A DNA stretch of 64,000 bases from JAZKBN01 sp040388605. Lineage in GTDB: Bacteria > Bacteroidota > Bacteroidia > Cytophagales > Flexibacteraceae. How positions within the stretch are numbered: position 1 is the first letter of the stretch; every line of letters begins with the position of its first letter. A program made the position numbers and the translations under genes. This document shows positions 18,462-28,100 of the stretch, in pieces. The notes beneath the pieces were generated by a model that saw nothing but the letters and a program-made list of their open reading frames with translations, was not told where the DNA came from and did not search any database. The stretch spans positions 62,001 through 126,000 of the forward strand of contig JAZKBN010000044.1 of the NCBI GenBank assembly GCA_040388605.1, read 5' to 3'.

Positions 18462-18935
18462 TTAGCGGTCAATTTCAAGAACTTCGAACTCTATGGAGCC
18501 TGCGGGCGCTTTAACAAGCGCTTTCTCGCCTACCTTTTTACCAAGTAAGCCGGCACCAATAGGTGATTTAACAGATATTTTACCTGCCTTCAGATCGGCT
18601 TCCTCTTCAGCAACAAGAATATAGTTCAGCGTAAGGCCGTTAACTACATTTTTAATTTTTACGCGGCTCAATATAGAAACCTTGCTCAGGTCTATGCTTG
18701 CCTCATCAATTAAACGGGCATTGCCAACCACTTCTTCAAGCTTGCTTATTTTAAGCTCAAGCAGGCCCTGGGCATCTTTAGCGGCATCGTACTCGGCGTT
18801 TTCGCTCAGGTCGCCTTTATCGCGAGCTTCGGCAATTTGTGCAGCTATAAATGCACGACCCTTAGTCTTCATTTCGCTGAGGTCATCTTTCAGCTTTTTA
18901 AGTCCTTCTTCGGTGTAATATGAAAATCCGGCCAT
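18462..18935 (-). CDS. greA: Transcription elongation factor GreA
   Basis: The product is 157 residues from ATG at 18935; the open frame reaches further upstream, but only this start gives the family length. The N-terminal coiled coil carries the conserved tip GDLSENAEYDAAKDAQ (around residues 41-56). The C-terminal FKBP-like domain includes VSILSRVKI and SPIGAGLLGKKVGE. It binds the RNA polymerase secondary channel and stimulates cleavage of backtracked transcripts. It leads a short minus-strand run with the HIT gene. Confidence 0.95.
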   Translation of the reverse strand: MAGFSYYTEEGLKKLKDDLSEMKTKGRAFIAAQIAEARDKGDLSENAEYDAAKDAQGLLELKISKLEEVVGNARLIDEASIDLSKVSILSRVKIKNVVNGLTLNYILVAEEEADLKAGKISVKSPIGAGLLGKKVGEKALVKAPAGSIEFEVLEIDR

Positions 18936-19096
18936 CGTCTTAAATGGTAAAGCGGTGTTTTGCAAATGGACAAAAGCATTACAAGCCACCGCATTGCGGT
19001 GGCCTGCCATACTATACAAATATTTTGAGTTCTTCGCCCTTATAAACCCGGCGGGTAAGGGCAATAAATCAGGTACGGGTAATACCTTACGGAACG

Positions 19097-19126
19097 AAAA
19101 AGAACGGCGCGAGCACCGTTCTTTTT
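19097..19126 (-). terminator. Terminator of the T9SS-like three-gene operon
   Basis: AAAAAGAACGG (19097-19107) pairs perfectly with CCGTTCTTTTT (19116-19126) around an 8-nt loop. On the minus strand it ends in U5. It lies 30 bp after the stop at 19156. Confidence 0.85.
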
Positions 19127-19155
19127 GTTTCAGCCTGTAAAGATAGGAATAATTA

Positions 19156-20271
19156 TCAGAAACCCAAAGACACACCAATGCTGTGGTGGCCGTCGAAATA
19201 GCGGGTTGCGCGGTACGAGTAGTTGAAACCAAGCACTGTATTGCTCAGGCCGGGAAGGCTTACCTTACCGTCATCGTCACGGGAATTTACTTGGCTGAAC
19301 GGCAGGTAAAAACCAACACCGGCACATGGGCCAAGGGCCACATCAGTAGCCTGGCTTTCGCTGAACATGTTATTCTGAATTATATAACCGGCCCTGAACA
19401 TGAATTTTTCCTGGAAAGCATATTCTGCGCCTACCTGGATCTGGTCCTGAGTAAAAGAGTTGCTTGTGAAGTTAGCTGATGGTGAAAGGCGATGCTCAGC
19501 AGCAAGCGTGAAGTCATAACCTGCACCAACATTAAACTGGCTTGGCATTTCAAACTGTGCGCTGTTATTACTCAGCGATAAGCCGTAACGATTCTGGTCG
19601 TTATTGATAGTTCCTTTTACAATCATGCCTTCGCCGCTGTAAAAAGTTTTAGGGCCCCAGTTACGCATGGCCACGCCAAAGCGGAAACCGTTTTTACTGT
19701 ATTGCACCCCACCGTCTATACCAAAATCAGTGGCAGATGCACGAGGTAAAGTATGGTTTATTAAGCGAACCATAATACCTGCAGAAACGCTGCTGCTGAA
19801 AACTTTGCTGTAACCGGCACCAATGTTAAAGTAGTTAGGCGTAAAAGAATTACCGGTTCCTTCGGGTTGTGAAAATGTGGTTTCCAGGAAATCGCCGAGA
19901 TTCAAAGCCACTACATTAATACCCATTGCTCCGGTTTCACCAATTTTCTGGCCATAACCAAGGGCAAACATACTAATGTTGCTCCCACTCAGGTACCTTG
20001 TTCCGCAAACTGAAACCTCTCCTCCCGGATTGCCTTCTTTTGCAAGCCAGGCCAGGCCTGCAATGTTCAGGTTACTGCTTTCAATTCCCCTAACGCTTGC
20101 TGTATTGGCGCCGGCAAGGCCGGTAGATGCCGCCCAAGGGTTAATAAGCAGTTCAACTGCGCCTGCGGAACCTTTTTTAGTATCGTTACCTGCAAAAGCA
20201 GAATGCGTTACAGGCAGCAGAACGGCAGCTAAAATACCAAACAGGATGCGTGAGTAAATTTTCTTATTCAT
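19156..20271 (-). CDS. PorV/PorQ-family outer-membrane protein
   Basis: The product is 371 residues with signal MNKKIYSRILFGILAAVLLPVTHSAFA. The mature start, AVELLINPWAASTGLAGANTASVRGIESSNLNIAGLAWL, is the hallmark N-terminus of PorV/PorQ (FadL-like) barrels linked to type IX secretion. The remainder is strand-rich (FNIGAGYSKVF, FGIDGGVQYSKNGF) and ends in GVSLGF. PorV shuttles T9SS cargo to the attachment complex; PorQ and related paralogues have less clear roles, so I do not assign a symbol. It is the last gene of the operon with the 1505-residue secreted protein and the TonB receptor. Confidence 0.85.
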   Translation of the reverse strand: MNKKIYSRILFGILAAVLLPVTHSAFAGNDTKKGSAGAVELLINPWAASTGLAGANTASVRGIESSNLNIAGLAWLAKEGNPGGEVSVCGTRYLSGSNISMFALGYGQKIGETGAMGINVVALNLGDFLETTFSQPEGTGNSFTPNYFNIGAGYSKVFSSSVSAGIMVRLINHTLPRASATDFGIDGGVQYSKNGFRFGVAMRNWGPKTFYSGEGMIVKGTINNDQNRYGLSLSNNSAQFEMPSQFNVGAGYDFTLAAEHRLSPSANFTSNSFTQDQIQVGAEYAFQEKFMFRAGYIIQNNMFSESQATDVALGPCAGVGFYLPFSQVNSRDDDGKVSLPGLSNTVLGFNYSYRATRYFDGHHSIGVSLGF

Positions 20272-20290
20272 AAAGGCTGTATTTCAGTAT

Positions 20291-20318
20291 TACCCTGCCC
20301 GCCGGGGCAGGCAGGGTA
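20291..20318 (-). other. GC-rich hairpin between the large secreted-protein gene and the PorV-like gene
   Basis: CTGCCC-gccg-GGGCAG (20295-20310) forms a tight stem-loop, extended by TACC/GGTA after a 4-nt bulge. It lies in an 86-bp intercistronic gap without a U-tract. It could tune the relative expression of the two genes. Confidence 0.4.
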
Positions 20319-20357
20319 TTTATATGTCTCTAAAATGCTTATAAGCTGTGCTGTGTA

Positions 20358-23300
20358 TCAGAAGGTGTTGCCGTTAAGGTCGGTTGGCCTAAGAGCGCCG
20401 AACCATTTAACAACAGTGCTTCCTTTAGCGCCGGCATCAATATGTATGAGATATACACCGCCGGCAATCGGCAGGTTATCCTGGGTTTGGAGGTTCCAGT
20501 CTTCGCTTGTAAGGCTGTTATCTGCAGTTACGTAGCTTTGATCGTGCTGAATGGTACGTACAAGGGTTCCGCTCAGGTTGAAAATGCGAATTACGCAACG
20601 GTCGGGCAGGTTGGTAATACGTACCCTGTGATCAAGCTGGTCATTTTCGTATTCTGAGAAACCGTAGTACGGGTTAGGAACAACGCGTACAGTAGCGAGC
20701 GCTTTTTTGGCAACATCTAAATTCTGCAGTGAAGCCTCAAGACCATCTGTGCTGAATTGGTAGCGCGGGTTATCGCCGGAGTTAGGGTAGCTTACAAATT
20801 CACGATCGACACGGAATTTCATGCGGGTAGGCGTAGCAAACGGCTTGGCCGATATAATGATAGGTTGTGTAACCCACATTGCATTTTTAGCAAAATTGAA
20901 AGCCATGCGTGAACCAAGGGCGCTGTAATCTGTAGGTATTCTTGGCAGCGCGAAAAGCGTACTGTCGAGGGTGGTTTCCAATACCTTGCCTTGGTCATAC
21001 TTTGTGTTCATTACATAAACGAATGAATTTGTAGCTGATTGAAACGGGAAATCGAATACAAGATCGTTACCGCGAACACGCGTTTGGCCGTTTTTACTGT
21101 AGGTTGCGGGGTCAGAAAGTTTGGACTCCGAGAACATCATGTTCAGGCGAATGCCCCTGTCTAAATCAATTGCATAACCCGGGAACCAGCCCATACCCCT
21201 GCTTGTAGTATCAACAGTTCTTGTTGCAGTTCCGCGTGTATAGGTTATTGATTTTCCTTCGCCGGTAGGCTCACCGTTTTTACCCACGCTCAACTGCTTG
21301 CTTTTCAGCAAATGGCGCCTTGGGTCGTCGGTGATTTCATTATTGTCCATATCATATTGCAGAACAACACAACGGGTCCATTGGCTGGTATCAGATGTAT
21401 AAACCAAATCAACATTATGCATGGTTATCAGGTTCCATGCATCTTCGCTGAAGTTAAGGCCTGCTTTCAAAGCATCGCTTGGCGAGCTGGCGTAACGCGG
21501 ACCGGGAGATGTTGTTTGATCAAAAACAGGAGTTCGCGAAGAGAAATACGCTGCAGCAAGACCGGTAGAACTATAGAAATCACCAAAATTATATTGGATG
21601 CGGGCATAAATACCTGCGGGGTCAAAATCGCTGAAATCAGCATCTTTTTGTGTCCAGTACTTGCCACCCAACTCTGCAAAGCCTAAGCCTGCGAGCCAGA
21701 ACTTTGCGTAGTCTTTATAAGCAATATCGAAACCCTGGAATCCGTTTTTACGATTTTCAGCTACTTTAAAGCCGGGGCTCGGCACATTGGTAATTTTAAC
21801 GCTTAAGCCGAGTTCCGGAATAAGCTCTTCCTGGAATTCAGAGTTAAGGTGGGTATTGTGCAGTACATCGGCAGGCTTGGTTTTATCATAAATAGCCCAG
21901 TAATCGTATTTCACAAAGTTCTTAACGTTCCATTTATAGCTTGGGTCGTTTTCAACATAGAATTTCGTAGGAACAAATTCATAAGTGCTGAAACCGGGTT
22001 GCGGAGGATCGTTCCCTTGCGGAACCATAGTCCATTGTTCAAAGATTGGCAGGAATGTACCGCCTAACTCATCGTTAAGCATTTGTACATCAAGGTGAAT
22101 TGAATCGCCACCGGTTTCAAGAACCCTGAGAACCTTTGCTTTGCCTTGTGTTTGGACAGCATTTATGTACCGACGTGTTAACGTTGTACCGCCTGCTGCG
22201 TATATACTGTAGTCATAATCAGCTACAATGATATCTCCTACCTTTGGTTTAGGCAGGTTTACCCCGGAGTATGTAACCCGAGAGGTCAGGTCAATCATAT
22301 ACTGTGCGCTTTTTACACGCTTAGGGTTGTAAACTTTAATTTCAACCGGGCCGTGGTTACGTGCATAGCTTATTTCGTCTTTGCTACTATTCTTAACAAT
22401 TTCAGCTTCATCAGCTGCAATTAAAGAATCTATTTGAAGGCCGCCGGTGCCATAACCGTGAATACGGGTAAAGTTAACCAGGTCACCATATTGAGTAAGC
22501 AGGGTTGTGCCGCCGCGTTCAGATTCAGTAAGGTGAGGAATACCAACGTCAACCAAATCTTCACCATCGCCAAGGCGATTTACCAGGAAGTGCTGGGTAC
22601 TGGTAGGCTCAGTGTTAAAGTTGGTGGCGTAGGCCACAATTATGAAGTAATACTTGTTATTGTTCAGCAGGTGATCGTACTCCTGGTGAAACAAATCGCG
22701 GGTGATTTTTATGCTGTGAGAAAGGCCTTTGTTTTCGCCTGTAACCATAACTTTTGGCACTTCGCCGCCTGCATCGGAGTTGAAAACAATATTGCTTACG
22801 TTAGCAACCCCGTCTTTAAGGTCGCACTGGGCAACTATACGCGCTTTATTTTGGTCATACAGGTCACCGGCGCTTACTTTATCGTCAAGCACCTGGTAAA
22901 CTATATAGCCCTGGAAGCGGTAATAAGTATCTCCGAATTCAGGTTTAAGGCCCGGATCAAGCACACTGTAGTTTTCAATTGTACCGCCATTAGAACCCTG
23001 GTTAAAAACACCGCAATCTGTAATAACCGTGTTTTGGTTAGCAGAATTGGGCACATCGGGCCAGCTGAGCAGCAAAGAACCATCTAGCTCAACAATAGTA
23101 AGATCTGGGTGCGGAGGACCGGCAATCAACTCAAAATCGCGGTCGAAAAGGCGCTGCGACATATCATCGGCAGTAAGCAAGTCCTGGAAAGAACCGCGGG
23201 CGCCGCCGGCAGAAGCGCGTGCCCAAACCACACCAACCGTTAGCTGGTTAACAGCACCCGGCATCAGTGTAAACGGTCCGGCTGAGCCCAGGAACCTGCG

Positions 23301-24875
23301 GTCACCGGCAGGAGTGCCGGCAGATGTTTCATCCCAACGGGCCAATACTTTTTTAGAATCTGATCGGCCTTCAGGGCAAGGATTTGACCTGTTTGCACCA
23401 TCAGAACCCCAACAAACTTCAAGGTCAGATACGCCGGGGAAAATGAATTTGTATGGGATGGCTATTTTCGCCGAGTTTCCCTGTGCTGCAGCACCCGGAT
23501 TTGAACGGCCCTGCTTGTAATCATAGGTAGCAAACTGGTCGTTCTTCCACTTAGATTGAAGGAAGGTGTAATAGTTCACAGCAGTGGTAGGGTCTCCATA
23601 AGTAGGACCTGCGCCATTGGTATAATACATAAAGTTCGACATGATGATTTTCTCACCCGGCTCATCTATTGTACCATCTTTATCATTATCAATGCCATCA
23701 CCGGCATCTGCCTGCGGGCCAATGAAATAATCGACACCAATACTTGGCGGATTTGCACCGTAACCGGTAACACCCGGGTCAAAATCGGTACCGTTGTAGC
23801 AAATACCCAAGCCGCGCGGAACGTTAACTTCTACGTAGTCATCGCCCGAGAAACCGAGATCAGGGTCGGCAAATTGGCCGAAATAGCAGTTTTCAAGATA
23901 CTTAGTGCCTTTGTTAATAATAATCTGGCGATAGAAGGTCATGTTGTTCGTTGCATCTGCAGTTGCATAGGCAAATGCTTCAGTATGAACTTCAAGGCCA
24001 ATGGCATCATTGGTTTGCGCACCACCGAAGTTTTTGGTATTGCCAACATCATTGGTAATATACCAAAGCATTTGATCTGCGCCTGATTCCAGGTACTGCA
24101 TTTGGCGGCATCTGTTCTGGTGGTCAGCGTCAAGCAGGTATTTATCTCCGCGAAGGCGAGGATAATCACCGCTTAAAGGGTTATAGTTTCCATCTCCGTC
24201 AACATCAACGAACTGTGCCAGGTCATAATCAAGCTCCATACCTGCTTTGCCAGTTTTTTGGGGCAGGAAGAAGCTGTTTTTACCGGGCCAGAATTTTACC
24301 ATATCCGGAATATCGTCATCTGACCTAATCAGGCCGCCATTAAACTGGTTTACATACGTTCTGACTACAGATTTGCGTGCTTCGTAAAGCTCATCGAATT
24401 GGGCGCAGCGCTGGCGGTTTGTGGTGGCCACAACCGGGTCAATTGGACCTGGCCAAAAAGTCATTTGCCCGCCCTGGCGATACGTTTGAGCCTGCACCAA
24501 AATTTTTGATACATCACTTTTATCACGACCACCAATCCAAATACCGCCTGCGAACATGCTGTTGCGCTTCACTTCGGTAGATGAAGTTGTTTTAGGTACT
24601 TCGTATAATGGGTTACTGTTTTCAAACCACATATCGCCACCGTTCCTGATAAGGCAGCGTACGTTGTTGATTTCTAAAATAGCCTTGGCAACCGGGGCGG
24701 CACAGTTTGCGGCAGAAGCAGCAACAGTTGAAGTAATCTTGTTGTCGCCGGGCTTAGGCTTTGGCCTGCTTGTATCATAATCGGCACGGGCAGCCTGGAA
24801 GGAACCCGTAAGCAAGGCTACTGCCAAAAGGAGCACCTGCTTGGTTTTCGAAACACTAAAAACTTGACTGTACAT
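20358..24875 (-). CDS. Large secreted protein (1505 residues) with T9SS-like C-terminal domain
   Basis: The signal peptide is MYSQVFSVSKTKQVLLLAVALLTGSFQAARA. An N-terminal block (about 65-110: EINNVRCLIRNGGDMWFE...FAGGIWIGG) resembles a conserved start I associate with Bacteroidetes T9SS-exported proteins. Acidic DVDGDGNY (near 225) and DGIDNDKDGTIDEPGE (near 395) look like thrombospondin type 3 calcium sites. The last about 100 residues (VVPNPYYGFSEYENDQ...VRITNLP...IRIFNLSGTLVRTI) are a Por-secretion-type beta-sandwich, but it ends with an unusual 15-residue extension (KWFGALRPTDLNGNTF) instead of a short basic tail. No catalytic motif is recognised. It lies between a TonB receptor and a PorV-like barrel and is probably the cargo of that module. 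Confidence 0.75.
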   Translation of the reverse strand: MYSQVFSVSKTKQVLLLAVALLTGSFQAARADYDTSRPKPKPGDNKITSTVAASAANCAAPVAKAILEINNVRCLIRNGGDMWFENSNPLYEVPKTTSSTEVKRNSMFAGGIWIGGRDKSDVSKILVQAQTYRQGGQMTFWPGPIDPVVATTNRQRCAQFDELYEARKSVVRTYVNQFNGGLIRSDDDIPDMVKFWPGKNSFFLPQKTGKAGMELDYDLAQFVDVDGDGNYNPLSGDYPRLRGDKYLLDADHQNRCRQMQYLESGADQMLWYITNDVGNTKNFGGAQTNDAIGLEVHTEAFAYATADATNNMTFYRQIIINKGTKYLENCYFGQFADPDLGFSGDDYVEVNVPRGLGICYNGTDFDPGVTGYGANPPSIGVDYFIGPQADAGDGIDNDKDGTIDEPGEKIIMSNFMYYTNGAGPTYGDPTTAVNYYTFLQSKWKNDQFATYDYKQGRSNPGAAAQGNSAKIAIPYKFIFPGVSDLEVCWGSDGANRSNPCPEGRSDSKKVLARWDETSAGTPAGDRRFLGSAGPFTLMPGAVNQLTVGVVWARASAGGARGSFQDLLTADDMSQRLFDRDFELIAGPPHPDLTIVELDGSLLLSWPDVPNSANQNTVITDCGVFNQGSNGGTIENYSVLDPGLKPEFGDTYYRFQGYIVYQVLDDKVSAGDLYDQNKARIVAQCDLKDGVANVSNIVFNSDAGGEVPKVMVTGENKGLSHSIKITRDLFHQEYDHLLNNNKYYFIIVAYATNFNTEPTSTQHFLVNRLGDGEDLVDVGIPHLTESERGGTTLLTQYGDLVNFTRIHGYGTGGLQIDSLIAADEAEIVKNSSKDEISYARNHGPVEIKVYNPKRVKSAQYMIDLTSRVTYSGVNLPKPKVGDIIVADYDYSIYAAGGTTLTRRYINAVQTQGKAKVLRVLETGGDSIHLDVQMLNDELGGTFLPIFEQWTMVPQGNDPPQPGFSTYEFVPTKFYVENDPSYKWNVKNFVKYDYWAIYDKTKPADVLHNTHLNSEFQEELIPELGLSVKITNVPSPGFKVAENRKNGFQGFDIAYKDYAKFWLAGLGFAELGGKYWTQKDADFSDFDPAGIYARIQYNFGDFYSSTGLAAAYFSSRTPVFDQTTSPGPRYASSPSDALKAGLNFSEDAWNLITMHNVDLVYTSDTSQWTRCVVLQYDMDNNEITDDPRRHLLKSKQLSVGKNGEPTGEGKSITYTRGTATRTVDTTSRGMGWFPGYAIDLDRGIRLNMMFSESKLSDPATYSKNGQTRVRGNDLVFDFPFQSATNSFVYVMNTKYDQGKVLETTLDSTLFALPRIPTDYSALGSRMAFNFAKNAMWVTQPIIISAKPFATPTRMKFRVDREFVSYPNSGDNPRYQFSTDGLEASLQNLDVAKKALATVRVVPNPYYGFSEYENDQLDHRVRITNLPDRCVIRIFNLSGTLVRTIQHDQSYVTADNSLTSEDWNLQTQDNLPIAGGVYLIHIDAGAKGSTVVKWFGALRPTDLNGNTF

Positions 24876-25104
24876 AAGTTATAAGTTTAAATGAAATACC
24901 GGCCCTGCTGTCAGGCGTATCCAGGTTCAGTTCCGGCTGCTGTTTATAAGACAGGTTCAGCATGGAAACAGTTGCCGGGCTTTACTATTTATTTTGTTTA
25001 TTAATTTAATTATCAGGCATTAATACAATCTGTATTGCCCTTTGCAGTGCCGGCAGAAAGAAGTTCCTGTACTCAGAATTATCTTACTGCCACACCCTGA
25101 TGTT

Positions 25105-28100
25105 TTAGAAGTTATAAGAAATACCAAGACGGGTACGGCGTGGCAGGCTTATAAATTCAGGATTCAGCAGCAGTAGGTTATAGTACATTTGGTACGTTAC
25201 CTGGCTCTGGTTAATAGTGGCTCCTTCCATCTGAAGGTGGCCGTAGGCGCTTGTTAAATAACCGTCATCTTTGGGCGATCCGGTACGTGCATACACACCC
25301 AAAGTATTTTGGATATTGAACAGGTTTTGAACGTAGATATATACGTTAAGTGTGCTCTTGTGCCCGCCGGAACGGTTAAAGTAGAAGTTCTTATCAACAC
25401 GAATATTGCTTCGGAACTGCCATGGTAAACGCTCGCCGTTATAAAGTCCGCTGAATGTATTGTTGGTATAGTTGTCTTCAAGGCGGCTGTAAGGGGTACC
25501 GCTGCCAAGTATGTTTGTGAAGTTAATACCGGCATTTTTCAATGGGAAGCCCCCGAAAATTTCAGGTCCTTTATCAACACGGTAATCGAAGTTGAACTTC
25601 ATGTTGTGGCGCTGGTCATAAGTTGCAGGAAACACATCGCGAAGGGTGGCGTTGGCAATACGGCTGCTTAGGTTACCAAGCAGGTTAGATTGAGATACTT
25701 CGGCGAAAGTAAGCGTATAGCTTGCGTTCATTCCGAAACCGGTGCCGCCTATACGACGGAAGTCATATTCAACTACCGCACCCTTGCTGATACCAAAATC
25801 CTGGTTGCCATCGGTTTGGTAGGCGCTTGGGTAAGCGCTCTGCACCGTGATTATTTGAATGAGGTCTTTAATCTCCTGGTAGAAAACCGAGAACTTCAAA
25901 GCCGACCTGTTTGTAAGGGCCTGTTGGAAACCCATTTCATAGTCAATCTTTTTCTGGGGCTTCAGGTTAGCGTTAGGCAGGTATGGGTAGTTGCCGCCGA
26001 ACAATGCGCTGCCGGAACCCTGGGCAAGCGCATAGTAGAAAACAGGTGATGCGTAGTTTTGTCCGCCACCTGCCGCAAGCGGGCGTTGGGTAAGTATATC
26101 ATAGTGGGCGTAAAAGAATGCCTGGTCAGATATAGGGAAGCTGAAGCTCAAACGTGGAAGAACGTTAATCTGAGGTTTGAAGTCAGTAAAGGCATCAAAA
26201 GTCAGCTTGTTCTGGTTCAGCAGGTTGCGGCCTAAATTATCTTCAGCAGCAAAGGTTTTGGTAAACCATGGCTGTGCAGTACCGCCGCCCAGCTTGGTAA
26301 TTTCAGAAGCCTGGGTTTCTGTGCCGTCGGCACGGAACCAGCGGCCACCATCACGGTAACCAACAACCTGGTAATCACCTTGGTTGTTGTTATCATATTG
26401 TAAAGAGCTTTGATTTACGTAAACCGCGTAATTATCGCCGATACCTGCAGGGCGGGCCGGGGCATCTTTAAATTTCGTGAAGTCGGTTTCACCGGCAGTA
26501 GTCAGGCGGGTAAGCGAATAACGATCTTTGAGAACCGGGGTGTTTGCATCAAACCTGTCTACACGGAGGCCAAGGCGCAGGGTAATCAGGTTTTCAATTT
26601 CAAACTTATCTTCGATGTAACCGGCTACATATATAGGGCGGAAAGCATCGGTAGGGCGATTCAGGGTATCGGTAAAGAAGTCGAAGAAAGAAACAGCTTT
26701 ATTATTTTTAACGCCATAGGCGTTATATCCCTGCCAATAGGCCATAGGGTTGGTGGCTCCGGCAAATATGTCTGATACGCTGAATTGGTTAATGTTAATC
26801 TTATCAGGCGTAATGGCATCAATATTAATGAGTTGGTCAATGGGCAGCCCCAGAGATGCACGCAGGTTGCGGTCGAAATCGGTTTGGCCTATTACCGCAT
26901 TGGTAGTCGGGTCGCGGCGAACAGCGTAATCAGTATATACATCAACGGTATCGCCACGGCCACGAGGAGTCATGGTTACAATAGAACCCTCAGAACCGGT
27001 GTAAAGATGCTTATTAACCAAGGCACGCCCGCGTGTATAAAGATTTGTTGCGCCGTTGTAAGCCAAAATAACACGCTGCTCAAATTCGAAACCTACTTTA
27101 ATGCTGTGGTGACCAATGTCGGCACCGGCCTGCGCGCTCAGGCGATATTGGTCGGTGGCGGTATAACCATAGCCGCTGTTGCCGCCCGGCGAAGAGAAGC
27201 CTCCTGTTCCTATTGCATTATTACCTGCATAGCTGTAACCAATGTTAAAGTTATCGCCGTTAACAACAGCGCCCAGGAAGTTATTCAGGGAGCCGTTAGC
27301 TATTGATGCCTGGGTAAAGCCAAGGAAATTGGTAGGGTCATCGCGCTTAATAGCATTGTTAACTACAGCGTTTGCGTTGCTGTATTTGTTCGATACGAAA
27401 TCAAGACCGAAATCCTGGTTACGCAAAACATAAACCGTGTTGGGATTATTGAGCGAAATTTGCTGAATAAGCCTGCTGCTGTCGCGGGAAAGACTGTTAA
27501 GAGTAAGGCCTGCGGCGCCGGGAATAGTAAGGTCAAGCTTTTTTACACGGAACTCACCTACATAATTGTAGCGGCTCAGGTCATCTTTCAGGTTAGGATC
27601 GTAGTATTTTGCATAAGTATGCGAATAATCGGCCTGAACCTGGTAAAATACGTTTTTAAGCGGGCTTGACTTTGAATCGCTGCCGTTGTTAAGTGATTGG
27701 CGGAAACGAACATACATGTTGTAGTCGTTATTTATGCCGGCAGGGTTGAGCGCGTAATTGAAAAAGTTAAAGTTGGTTCCCTGTTGGCCGATGTTCAGGT
27801 TCAGGTTACCGCCAATGGTAATCAGCGTGTTTTCATAGGGCTGAATATCAATGTTCCCGTTAAACTGGGTGCTGTAGCCATAGCCGCCAAGTAAATAACC
27901 CTGCTTTTGGAACTGGTTCATGGTCCAAAAGTTGGCATTGCTATAGTATTTACCCAAAATGCTTCTTACAGGATTTTTTGCTAACTCTTCCATGGCCTGG
28001 TCGGTAGGGCGGTGATAGCCGTAAGCCGAGGGGTCAGAGTCACGTACGCCGTTATACTGNNNNNNNNNNTTATATAAAAACACACATGTGTTAGCCTTAA

